Below are positions 16,065-23,635 of a stretch of DNA of 34,850 nt, in pieces; the first letter of the stretch is position 1; each line of letters starts with the position of its first letter. A program made the position numbers and the translations under genes. This DNA comes from Burkholderia sp. (GTDB taxonomy: Bacteria; Pseudomonadota; Gammaproteobacteria; Burkholderiales; Burkholderiaceae): the NCBI RefSeq assembly GCF_018375725.1, contig NZ_JAHACR010000015.1, positions 1 through 34,850 of the forward strand, given 5' to 3'. Below the pieces are notes generated by a model, which was given only the letters and a program-made list of their open reading frames with translations, was not told where the DNA came from and did not search any database.

Positions 16065-16883
16065 ATGCTGAACATCAACACCAACATCTATTCGCAGACT
16101 GCACAGACGAACCTGAGCAGCACCCAGAATGCGCTGTCGCAAGCGATTAACCGCCTGTCGTCGGGTAAGCGCATCAACTCGGCAGCTGACGACGCAGCCG
16201 GCCTCGCGATCTCGACGTCGATGACGGCGTCGATCAACGCATACAACCAAGGCGTCGCAAACGCGAACAACGCCGTGTCGATGGCTCAGACGGCTTCGAG
16301 CGGCCTCTCGGCAATCACTGCCAACCTGCAACGCGTCCGCCAGTTGGCCGTTCAAGCTTCGGACGATTCGATCGGCACAGCTGCTCAGGCGAACCTCGAT
16401 ACCGAAGTGCAAGCACGTCTCACGGAAATCACCCGCATCTCCAGCCAAACGACCTACAACGGCATCAACCTGCTCGACGGTACCGCAGGCGCGGCCCTGG
16501 ATTTCCAGATCGGCGAAAAATCGGGCCAGAAGCTGACAATGGACTTGAGCGCCAAATATGATGCGACGACGCTGACCGTGACGGGCAATACGACAAGCAC
16601 GGCGAACGCCCAAACCTTGATGGACCAGGTCGATGTCGCCCTCAAAACTGTCAACACCGCACAGGCAACGCTCGGCTCGGACATCAACATCTTCCAGGCA
16701 GCGATCTCGCAAACGACGTCGCAGTCCACCAACCTGAACGCCGCAAGCGCACAGATCACCGACGCGAACTTCGCACAGGAAACCGCCAACCTGTCGAAGG
16801 CTCAAGTGCTGCAGCAAGCAGGCATCTCGGTGCTCGCGCAAGCGAACTCGATGCCGCAGCAGGTTCTGAAGCTCCTGCAATAA
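16065..16883 (+). CDS. fliC: Flagellin FliC (short form)
   Basis: The 272-residue filament subunit, exported by the flagellar type III system. The N-terminal D0/D1 part (MLNINTNIYSQTAQTNLSST, then RLSSGKRINSAADDAAGLAI at about 27-46) and the C-terminal D1/D0 part (ITDANFAQETANLSKAQVLQ to VLKLLQ) are both intact. The middle is short: only about 70-80 residues separate the conserved halves, so the surface-exposed D2/D3 region is nearly absent. Many Burkholderia flagellins have about 385 residues or more, so this is a compact form, similar in size to Ralstonia flagellins. It is Ser/Thr/Asn-rich, consistent with O-glycosylation. AGGA precedes the ATG. Confidence 0.97.
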   Translation: MLNINTNIYSQTAQTNLSSTQNALSQAINRLSSGKRINSAADDAAGLAISTSMTASINAYNQGVANANNAVSMAQTASSGLSAITANLQRVRQLAVQASDDSIGTAAQANLDTEVQARLTEITRISSQTTYNGINLLDGTAGAALDFQIGEKSGQKLTMDLSAKYDATTLTVTGNTTSTANAQTLMDQVDVALKTVNTAQATLGSDINIFQAAISQTTSQSTNLNAASAQITDANFAQETANLSKAQVLQQAGISVLAQANSMPQQVLKLLQ

Positions 16884-16897
16884 GCGTCCGGTAACAC

Positions 16898-16932
16898 GCC
16901 GCGTCACGCATTCAAGAAATGCGTGACGCGGC
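16898..16932 (+). terminator. Perfect 15-bp hairpin after fliC
   Basis: GCCGCGTCACGCATT pairs perfectly with its complement at 16918-16932 across a CAAGA loop. It begins 15 nt after the fliC stop. There is no strong T-run, so it may stabilise the flagellin mRNA 3' end or cause attenuated read-through. Confidence 0.7.
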
Positions 16933-16956
16933 CGTCAATATAGAAGCCAAAGAAAG

Positions 16957-16994
16957 AATGCTTACCCGAGGGCCCACCTTCAGGTAAGCATTTT
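16957..16994 (+). terminator. Second hairpin between fliC and fliD, with T-run
   Basis: AATGCTTACC (16957-16966) pairs with GGTAAGCATT (16983-16992), a 10-bp stem followed by TT and a G. With the preceding hairpin it separates fliC from fliD transcription. Confidence 0.65.
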
Positions 16995-17068
16995 GTGCAT
17001 CGCACGGTACAGCATGCGTGCCCGGCCAACGCGCCCGGCGCCGCACTTTTCACCAGACGGAGTCCTCG

Positions 17069-18529
17069 ATGTCGACGACGAACATTTCCAGCACTACGAG
17101 CAACAGCGCACTGATGCAGGCGGCGCAGTCCATCATCAGCGGAGTGACGAACTCGACGACAGACACGTCCGCCCTCGTTTCCGCAATGGTCACGGCCAAG
17201 ACGGCCGCGCAGAGCACCCAGCTCGCGAACCGGCAAACCCTGGACAACACCACACTGTCGGCCATCGGCACGCTCAAGTCGTCGCTGTCGTCGCTGCAGT
17301 CGGCACTGTCCGGCCTGTCCGACGGCTCCGCGCTGGCGAAAACCACGGCCACCGCAAGCGGCAGCGGCCTGACCGCCACCACGGCGACGGGCTCGGTCGC
17401 CGGCAGCTATTCGATCGCCGTGACCCAGGTCGCCACCGCGCAGAAGCTCGCACTAAACACCGGCGTGGCATCCACCGCCCAGATTGGGACTGGCAACCTC
17501 ACCATCACGCTCGGCAGCAACGCGCCGATGACGGTCGCAGTCAATTCCGGCAACAACACGCTTGCTGGAATCGCCAGCGCGATCAATTCCGCGAGCGGCA
17601 ATCCCGGCGTGACGGCCACCGTCGTTACCGGCGTCGATGGCTCGCATCTGGTACTGACCTCGAACGTGACCGGGGCGGCAAATACGATGAAGATCTCGAC
17701 CGATTCGACTGACGGGCTGACCAGCATCGCGACCGTCGACAGCTCGGGGGCCGCAACGAACAACTACACCGAGAAAAGCACGGCACAGGACGCAAAACTC
17801 ACGATTGACGGCACCAACGTCCAGAGCGCCAGCAACGCGATCACCGGTGCCATTACAGGCGTGACGCTCAACCTCGCGGCCGCGTCCGCTGGCACCACCC
17901 AGACGCTCACGGTTGCGTCGGACACCACGTCCGCGACGACTGCGATCAATGCGTTCGTGTCGGCGTACAACTCATTCGTGGGCACGGCCTCGTCGCTCTC
18001 AAGTTTCGATTCGACGGCGACGGCCGGCAGCCAAGGCGGCCCACTGTTCGGCGACTCGATGCTGAGCTCGATTACCAACACCCTCGCGACGACCATTTCG
18101 AAGGGCGTGACGAGCGGCGGCAGCACCGTGAGCCTGAGCGCGCTCGGCATCAACCTGCAACCGGACGGCACGCTGAGCGTCGACAGCGCAGCATTGTCGA
18201 AAGCCCTGACGAACAACCCCGCAGCGGCCGCGACCGCTTTCAACGCGACGAACGGCGTCGGCGCAGTGCTGAACAACAGCATCACGTCGTATCTGCAAAG
18301 CGGCGGAATCATCGATACGCGCGTCACTGCGCTGAACAAAGATCTTGCCGACGTGAAGACCCAGGCAACGGCGCTGCAGGCGTACACGAGCCAGCTCACC
18401 GATCAGTACAATGCGCAATTCACCGCGCTCAATACGCTGATGGCGCAAATGCAGAACAACTCGCAATATCTGACGCAACTGTTCGGCGGCACCAACAGCG
18501 CCGGCGCGCTCGCCACCAACAAGTCGTAA
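17069..18529 (+). CDS. fliD: FliD, flagellar filament cap protein
   Basis: A 486-residue hook-associated protein 2 that caps the filament tip and folds flagellin into place. The N-terminal part (about 1-110) has the FliD_N pattern including TDTSALVSAMVTAKTAAQ, and the C-terminal part (about 270-470) has the FliD_C pattern ending in a coiled coil (DKLADVK-like helix, ALQAYTSQLTDQYNAQFTAL). The composition is very Ser/Thr/Ala/Asn-rich with almost no aromatic residues, as in filament proteins. ATG 17069 has GGAG upstream; 17 extra codons upstream in frame are not part of the family. No clear FliA promoter was seen directly before it. fliT follows by 71 nt. Confidence 0.95.
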   Translation: MSTTNISSTTSNSALMQAAQSIISGVTNSTTDTSALVSAMVTAKTAAQSTQLANRQTLDNTTLSAIGTLKSSLSSLQSALSGLSDGSALAKTTATASGSGLTATTATGSVAGSYSIAVTQVATAQKLALNTGVASTAQIGTGNLTITLGSNAPMTVAVNSGNNTLAGIASAINSASGNPGVTATVVTGVDGSHLVLTSNVTGAANTMKISTDSTDGLTSIATVDSSGAATNNYTEKSTAQDAKLTIDGTNVQSASNAITGAITGVTLNLAAASAGTTQTLTVASDTTSATTAINAFVSAYNSFVGTASSLSSFDSTATAGSQGGPLFGDSMLSSITNTLATTISKGVTSGGSTVSLSALGINLQPDGTLSVDSAALSKALTNNPAAAATAFNATNGVGAVLNNSITSYLQSGGIIDTRVTALNKDLADVKTQATALQAYTSQLTDQYNAQFTALNTLMAQMQNNSQYLTQLFGGTNSAGALATNKS

Positions 18530-18600
18530 AGGCATAAAGGGCCGACCGGATGCATCGCGCCGCTCGGCACCTGTGAAATGGCACTGGAGCGATCATCCCG

Positions 18601-18900
18601 ATGGATCAACCCACCTTGCTTGCCCGCGTCTGGGAATTGACGCAGGCAATCGAACATGCCGCAACGATGGCGGACTGGTGTGGCGCAGCGCATCTCGTGG
18701 AAACGCGCTCGCCACTACTGATGTCGCTGAACGCGTCTCAAACGCCCGATGCACTGGCCATCATCCGCCGCATACAGGCAATCGACTCGGCCATCATGGC
18801 CGATGCAAAAACGACGCAGCAAGAGTTGCAGACGGAGTTTCAGGTTGCACTCGGACGGACGGAAGCTGCCGGCCAATATCAGCAGATTGCGCAACTGTAA
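18601..18900 (+). CDS. fliT: FliT, flagellar export chaperone
   Basis: A 99-residue, nearly all-helical, acidic protein directly downstream of fliD. In the family FliT binds the C-terminus of FliD in the cytoplasm, delivers it to the export gate, and in enterics also binds FlhDC. Sequence similarity to enteric FliT is modest; the call rests on size, helical pattern (WELTQAIEHAATMADWCGAA, LIQ-type repeats), LVETRSPLLMSL and position. The ATG at 18601 is preceded by only a weak ribosome-binding site. The gene converges on the TPR glycosyltransferase gene. Confidence 0.82.
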   Translation: MDQPTLLARVWELTQAIEHAATMADWCGAAHLVETRSPLLMSLNASQTPDALAIIRRIQAIDSAIMADAKTTQQELQTEFQVALGRTEAAGQYQQIAQL

Positions 18901-18971
18901 CCGTTCTGCACACCGGGCGCTTGATCCAGGCCCGGCCACTCATCGCACCGGGATAAGCGGCCGGGACCACG

Positions 18972-20858
18972 CTAACTCACAGATACCGCATCCAGCGCAT
19001 GTTTGGCGCACATCGTGATGAGCGCATCTTCCAGATTGCGAGCAAAGCGACGGGCGTCACATAGCGGCGAAGCGAGCAGACGGTCGCGCAGGCTCGTGCG
19101 AAACGCCATGAGTCGATCCGTGTCGACGGCGAGCTCCATTGCCTTTGCGACATAGGATGCATCGTCGTCCGCGACCCAATCGAGCAGATCAAGCGGCCCG
19201 AGGATGCTCTCGCAGATGTGGGACAAAAACCGGTCCCCGCGACGACATACGACGGGAACGCCCATCCACACGCTCTCTGCCGTCGTGGTCCCACCCGGAT
19301 AAGGGAACGGGCTCAGCATTATGTCCACGCGCTTGTACGTGGCAAGGTACTCGGCATGGGCAGACAAGCCTTCGAGCATGAGTTGCTCGCGCCCGATGCC
19401 CTTCACGCGAAAGCGTTCGACGATCCGCTCGCGGACGGGCTCGATATCCAGTTGGGCGGACTTCAATAGCAAGCGGGCAGACGGAAGCTTGCGCAACACC
19501 TCGGACCATACGGCGACGACATGATCGGTGACCTTCGTCAATTTGCCGAAATAACCGAACGTGACTCGATGCTCACTGACAGATGGCGGCGCGCCTGTCG
19601 AGATCGGATACGCCGGCGGTGTGTAGCATAGGTAACTGTCCGGCAAACGCCACGGTCGCTCAATAAATTGCGCCGTCTCCTGTTCAGGCAACACGTAATC
19701 GTCACCTAGCACATAGTCGATTGCGCGCACGCCAGTGCTGGCGAAATAGCCGGGCCAGCTGACCTGCACCGGCGCGGGTTTCCACGCGAAGAGCGGCAGC
19801 CGGTTGTATCGCGTGTGTCCCGACGCATCGACAAGCACGTCGATGCGATCGCCGCGAATCTGGCTCGCCGCATCGCGATCCGGCATGCCCGCGATCGTAT
19901 GCCACTCGCGGAACAGCGGCTTGATTCTGCGGGTCAAGTCGTCTTCGAGCATCGCGCGAGTGACATAGGCGATCAGCTCGATGCGCCGCGGATCGACATG
20001 CCTGACCACATTCTCGAGAAAGTAGCCGACCGGATGCATCTTGAGATCGCCGGAAACGATGCCGACACGCAAGGGGCGTCGATTTTCCGTCGGCGCATCC
20101 ACCAGCCAGCTCGTCCACGGTTCGGCAAGTCGGGCAACCAGTTCGCCATATGCGGTCGCTTCGGCAAGATACGCCTCGGGCGATGTCGCATCGCTGTAGT
20201 TGAGCGTAAACAGCACATTGCTGCGCGGCTCGGGCAGATCCGGCGCGAGCGCAATCGCATTTCGATACGCTTCGACCGCTGCGTCCGGCTCATCCAGATC
20301 CTGGAGCACGTTGGCGAGATTGTTGTAGGCCTGTGCGTGGTCGGGCTTCAGCTCGATCACCTTGCAGAAGGCATCAAGCGCCATGTGCGGCTCCTTGAGC
20401 GAACGCAGCGCATTGCCCAGGTTGTTGTACGCATCGACGTAGTCAGCCTGTATCGCAATTGCCCCACGAAAGCACTCCGCAGCCGCGGCATGGCGGTTGT
20501 GCGCCGACATCACATTGCCGAGATTGAAGTAGTAAAGCGCCTGCGGACTACGCTCGAGTGCGGCCATGATGAGATCGACGGCGTTGTCGAAATTTCCCGA
20601 CTGATGCGCAATAAGCCCGAGCAGATGCAACGCGTCGGCATGGTTTGGGGCGACGGAAAGGATTTGCCTGTACATCGCCTCCGCCTCGCTCACACGTCCT
20701 TCAATGTGAAGAGACAATGCGGCATGGAGCGCCGCGTCCTCCATTTGGGTTTGCGCTGCCGACGCAATTGGCGTGGCCGAACGCGGAGTTGCAGGAATAG
20801 ACGCGTGGACATTCACGCCCCGGTCCGGCGCGTGATCTTGAGGATGGGAGCTAGTCAA
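18972..20858 (-). CDS. TPR-containing O-GlcNAc transferase-like glycosyltransferase (candidate flagellin glycosyltransferase)
   Basis: A large cytoplasmic enzyme of the SPINDLY/OGT type (GT41). About five to six tetratricopeptide repeats lie at residues 40-245 (for example AYNNLANVLQDLDEPDAAVEAY and DAYNNLGNALRSLKEPHMAL). The catalytic half follows, with RVGIVSGDLKMHPVGYF, DVLVDASGHTRYNRLPLFAW, PVQVSWPGYFASTG and the donor-site segment PFPYPGGTTTAESVWMGVPVV. It is encoded opposite fliC-fliD-fliT; in Burkholderia cenocepacia a similarly placed enzyme, which I recall as FgtA, glycosylates flagellin. The start is uncertain: a TTG at 20858 has GGAG six bases upstream (628 aa); a GTG at 20816, an ATG at 20744 and a GTG at 20969 are in frame. 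All keep both domains. Confidence 0.9.
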   Translation of the reverse strand: MTSSHPQDHAPDRGVNVHASIPATPRSATPIASAAQTQMEDAALHAALSLHIEGRVSEAEAMYRQILSVAPNHADALHLLGLIAHQSGNFDNAVDLIMAALERSPQALYYFNLGNVMSAHNRHAAAAECFRGAIAIQADYVDAYNNLGNALRSLKEPHMALDAFCKVIELKPDHAQAYNNLANVLQDLDEPDAAVEAYRNAIALAPDLPEPRSNVLFTLNYSDATSPEAYLAEATAYGELVARLAEPWTSWLVDAPTENRRPLRVGIVSGDLKMHPVGYFLENVVRHVDPRRIELIAYVTRAMLEDDLTRRIKPLFREWHTIAGMPDRDAASQIRGDRIDVLVDASGHTRYNRLPLFAWKPAPVQVSWPGYFASTGVRAIDYVLGDDYVLPEQETAQFIERPWRLPDSYLCYTPPAYPISTGAPPSVSEHRVTFGYFGKLTKVTDHVVAVWSEVLRKLPSARLLLKSAQLDIEPVRERIVERFRVKGIGREQLMLEGLSAHAEYLATYKRVDIMLSPFPYPGGTTTAESVWMGVPVVCRRGDRFLSHICESILGPLDLLDWVADDDASYVAKAMELAVDTDRLMAFRTSLRDRLLASPLCDARRFARNLEDALITMCAKHALDAVSVS

Positions 20859-21292
20859 GTTGCACTCCGCTCGACTGATTGAATGGGTGGACTGCCGAGG
20901 TACACGATTGCTGTAGATCTGCCTGCTAACCCGGCGAAAGCAATGAATGCGTCGAGCGCGAAGTGGCACACGCCCCTTTCATTGCCAGACAATATTGTCA
21001 AGCCGCAAAGGCCGCTCTGATCGATCGATCAAACCCTGGAAGTCGGCTCAATTCGATGCGCTGCGTATACCGTGCATCCATGCGAAAAATATGAGTCGTC
21101 ACAACGAACCATGGATTCTTACAGGACGATTGCACATACAGCCCAATCGATTAGCGCGTTAATTGAAATGATTTACGTCCAACATCACCGAATCGGGAAT
21201 GCACGCCCAATTCATATTTAGATGATCTCGCATCCGCTCATGCGCCGGTGACAAACACCACTTTCAGCCGCGGATGAAATCACATCGTTGCC
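20859..21292. promoter_or_regulatory. Intergenic region upstream of the TPR glycosyltransferase
   Basis: No gene seen in these 434 nt, which are more AT-rich than the flanks. Two perfect palindromes stand out: GACAATATTGTC at 20988-20999 and TGATCGATCGATCA at 21018-21031, with centres 31 bp apart. On the minus strand the first overlaps a TTGACA hexamer, but I could not find a convincing -10 at the right distance. Confidence 0.45.
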
Positions 21293-21319
21293 TAAAGTTT
21301 CCCATCCCCCCGCCGATAA
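21293..21319 (+). promoter_or_regulatory. Perfect sigma-28 (FliA) promoter
   Basis: TAAAGTTT at 21293-21300, 11 nt, GCCGATAA at 21312-21319: all 16 positions match the FliA consensus. The start codon of the CsgG-like gene is about 98 nt beyond the expected transcription start. Confidence 0.92.
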
Positions 21320-21423
21320 ACCCGAGGCATAACATTGCGCCGTATCCGCTCAACGGCAGTCCCGACATGAAACGCTGTTGACCCCACGGCTCACCAAGAA
21401 AACAAAATAAAAGGACCGTCAAG

Positions 21424-22230
21424 ATGATTTCCAAGACGACAGCCGTTGCAACGGCATCGCTGCTGTTTCTTACCGCGTGCGCTCAAATGCAACTGGGGGG
21501 CGGGGGTAAATCCCCCGACAGCACGGGTGTCGCGGGCGCGACTTCGCAGACCGCCGACGATGGGTTGAAGCACTGCGCTGCGCCACTGGGAACGGTATCG
21601 ATCGTTGAAGACACCGCAGCCCCCTGGTACAGCATCTTGACGGGCCAGTATCAACTCGGCTCGACGGTGCCCGTGCTCAAGTTGCTGGTGCAACAGTCGA
21701 ATTGCTTTGTCGTGGTCGATCGTGGCCGGGCACTCGGCGCCGCGATGACGGAACGCGGTCTTGCCGCCGCAGGCGAATTGCGCAAAACGTCCAAGATGCA
21801 CAAAGGCCAAATGGTCGCGGCCGACTATCAGATGAGCCCGAGCATCACGTTCAACTCGCAGAATGCCGGGGCAGGCGTATCGAGCCTGCTGGCGCTCGTG
21901 CCGGGGGTCGGCGGGGCGCTCGCGAGCGTCGCCGGCACGATGACCACCAAGGAAGCATCCACCGTGCTGACGCTTGTCGACACGCGCTCCAGCGTGCAAC
22001 TGGCTGCGGCTACGGGCTCTGCTCGCAACATCGACTTCGGCGTGCTTGCGGGCGTGATGTCGAGCAGGAACGGAGGCCTGATCGGCGGATACGCGAATAC
22101 ACCGCAGGGCAAGGTCGTGGTCGCGGCGTTCACCGACAGCCTGAACAATCTCGCCGACTCCGTCAGGCAATACAAGGCCCAGAAGGTCAGCGGCGGACTC
22201 GGCAACGGCGGCAATCTGCACGTGAACTGA
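21424..22230 (+). CDS. CsgG-like lipoprotein under FliA promoter
   Basis: A 268-residue protein with a lipoprotein signal peptide: a hydrophobic stretch then LTAC with the lipidated Cys19. The central part resembles the CsgG/HfaB family of curli-export-type outer-membrane lipoproteins, with VPVLKLLVQQSNCFVVVDR followed by AADYQMSPSITF, where CsgG has a similar beta-alpha core. The C-terminal part (about 215-250) contains GKVVVAAFTDSLNNLADSVR. Predicted location is the outer membrane, periplasmic side. AAGGA lies eight bases before the ATG. No curli genes (csgA, B, E, F) are nearby. Together with the perfect sigma-28 promoter, this points to a late flagellar function, perhaps in the flagellar outer-membrane region (inference). 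Specific function unknown. Confidence 0.82.
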   Translation: MISKTTAVATASLLFLTACAQMQLGGGGKSPDSTGVAGATSQTADDGLKHCAAPLGTVSIVEDTAAPWYSILTGQYQLGSTVPVLKLLVQQSNCFVVVDRGRALGAAMTERGLAAAGELRKTSKMHKGQMVAADYQMSPSITFNSQNAGAGVSSLLALVPGVGGALASVAGTMTTKEASTVLTLVDTRSSVQLAAATGSARNIDFGVLAGVMSSRNGGLIGGYANTPQGKVVVAAFTDSLNNLADSVRQYKAQKVSGGLGNGGNLHVN

Positions 22231-22537
22231 TCGAAACATACGGGGGACCGCGCGCCGCCGTGCCTCGCCCGGACAGGCAAGTCAGGCAGCGAGGCGCGTC
22301 GCGCCGAAACGCGCGGCCACCACATGCAGGACCGCATTGCCTCTCGTTGACGGATCGAATCCCGGCCCATCCAGCCAGTCGCAATCGAAGCCTGGCGCTG
22401 TGGCCACCACCCCCGATCCGTCATTTTGATCATGCCCAGGTGTGCCGGACGGCACATCCGGGCTGACCGGCTCCGACATCCTTTCAGCACCGTGATCACG
22501 GCACTGGATAGAAAACCAAACCCGCGTCGCGAGTCAG
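22231..22537. other. Intergenic region between two convergent lipoprotein genes
   Basis: Contains a possible small minus-strand gene (22282-22479), a perfect short hairpin TGTGCCG-GA-CGGCACA at 22441-22456, and the palindrome CCGTGATCACGG at 22490-22501. Neither hairpin has a T-run. Confidence 0.4.
22282..22479 (-). CDS. Possible small acidic protein, unknown
   Basis: A 65-codon frame starting MSEPVSPDVPSGTPGHD and containing GFDCDWLDGPGFDPS. It is acidic, with a balanced residue mix unlike the Arg/Ala-rich shadow frames typical of this GC-rich DNA, and it lies in an otherwise gene-free gap. Against it: AAAGG abuts the ATG with no proper spacing, third-position GC is only moderate, and I recognise no family. 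Treat as tentative. Confidence 0.25.
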   Translation of the reverse strand: MSEPVSPDVPSGTPGHDQNDGSGVVATAPGFDCDWLDGPGFDPSTRGNAVLHVVAARFGATRLAA

Positions 22538-22933
22538 TTACTGATTGAAGATGCCGGTCTTTTGCGATACAGCCGATTCGCTCATCGAATAGCGCTTCAC
22601 GACGTTATTCGGGTCGAACAGCACCACCAATTCCTTCTTCTTGCCGCTGGCGCTCGACCCGAACAGGTTGATGATCGGAATGTAATTGACTGCGTCGCCA
22701 TGCACTTTGGTCAACTCGTAATGCCAGATTTCCAGGCCGCCGTCGGTAAACTCGGTCTTCATCGGCGAGCCAAACATGCCGCGGATCTCGTTCTTTGTCG
22801 TTTTGCCTTCGACGATCTTGGTCGAAACGGTAGCCTCCGTCTCCGCGCGCAACGAATCATTACCCGTTCCAGCGCAACCGGTCAGCATGACAGCGCCAGC
22901 GGCGATGGCAGCAGCAACCACGAATTTCTTCAT
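22538..22933 (-). CDS. BamE/SmpA-like lipoprotein under FliA promoter
   Basis: A 131-residue protein with a classical lipoprotein signal: MKKF, a hydrophobic stretch and the lipobox LTGC with Cys20. The mature part has a BamE/SmpA-like pattern, KTTKNEIRGMFGSPMKTEF, where a 'T..E....FG.P' helix is typical, then strands WHYELTKV and KELVVLFDPNNVVKRY. It lacks other BamE hallmarks, so the essential bamE gene is probably elsewhere. ATG 22933 has AGAGGGA at good spacing; an upstream ATG (22966) does not fit a signal peptide. A sigma-28-type promoter lies about 75 nt upstream, so it is probably co-regulated with flagellar late genes. Function unknown. Confidence 0.83.
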   Translation of the reverse strand: MKKFVVAAAIAAGAVMLTGCAGTGNDSLRAETEATVSTKIVEGKTTKNEIRGMFGSPMKTEFTDGGLEIWHYELTKVHGDAVNYIPIINLFGSSASGKKKELVVLFDPNNVVKRYSMSESAVSQKTGIFNQ

Positions 22934-23005
22934 GTTCCCTCTTAGCAATCGGTAAATGTTTGGCACGATGAATCGTGAATCGCTATTATCGGGCGATCGG
23001 TTTTA

Positions 23006-23032
23006 CTATCGGTAAAAGGGAACAAAACTTTA
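23006..23032 (-). promoter_or_regulatory. Sigma-28 (FliA) promoter of the BamE-like lipoprotein gene
   Basis: On the minus strand TAAAGTTT (8/8), 11 nt, ACCGATAG (6/8). Spacing is exact. The predicted leader is about 65 nt to ATG 22933. Confidence 0.8.
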
Positions 23033-23294
23033 GGGCGAACCAGAAATTCGATGATTGCCACGAAGGCTCATCCACGATGCGTGGATCTTCGGGAATCGGT
23101 GGCGAGAAACGGCTTCCGGACGATATACGACGACGGCGTCATTGCAGGTCAATACGCTGAAGCGGCACCCGGTTCGCAATTGACAAAAAACGATGAAGGT
23201 GAATAACCCGCGCGGGAAAGCAGCAGATTTTCCCTAACGCTCAGCCGAGAGCGATGATCGATCAGGAAATTCGGCTGGAAAGCCTTGAGAGACT
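23033..23294. other. Non-coding spacer before the tRNA gene
   Basis: No gene supported. A short hairpin ATCCACG-ATG-CGTGGAT lies at about 23071-23087. A TTGACA at about 23181-23186 has only a weak AATAAC-like partner 16-17 nt later. Confidence 0.4.
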
Positions 23295-23370
23295 TGGCGC
23301 GCCCGGCTGGGATCGAACCAGCAACCCCTGCCTTCGGAGGGCAGTACTCTATCCATTGAGCTACGGGCGC
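23295..23370 (-). tRNA. tRNA-Arg (anticodon CCG)
   Basis: A complete 76-nt cloverleaf on the minus strand. The acceptor stem GCGCCCG pairs with CGGGCGC. Anticodon stem CTGCC/GGCAG encloses the loop CTCCGAA, anticodon CCG, reading CGG. The T arm is GCTGG-TTCGATC-CCAGC. A genomically encoded CCA end is present. Confidence 0.97.
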
Positions 23371-23556
23371 TTGCGAGACAGTGTTGCAACCCTAAAACCC
23401 GGGCCACTTCACAGATGACAAGACGGCAAGGATACCCTGTTTCACATGACGCGTCCACCTCGCCGCCCAAACCGGACACACGTGCCCTCCGTGGACGGAA
23501 AACGTGCGGGTAAACACGCGCCATCGCCTCGCTCGCCGTGATGTAAACGTTCCGTC

Positions 23557-23562
23557 TATAAT
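23557..23562 (+). promoter_or_regulatory. Possible -10 box for the cytochrome gene
   Basis: A perfect TATAAT lies 74 nt before the cytochrome start codon. No good -35 hexamer is found at 16-18 nt upstream, so the promoter may be activator-dependent. Confidence 0.4.
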
Positions 23563-23635
23563 CGTCCGTGCTTCTTTGCACTGCCATTTTGCCGTTGCAC
23601 CGCGCACACATCCTATTCATGGAGACGAGGCAAGC

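Noticed and set aside
23295..23370. tRNA-Arg as an island attachment site
   Set aside because: I found no second copy of the tRNA 3' end in the window and no integrase gene nearby.
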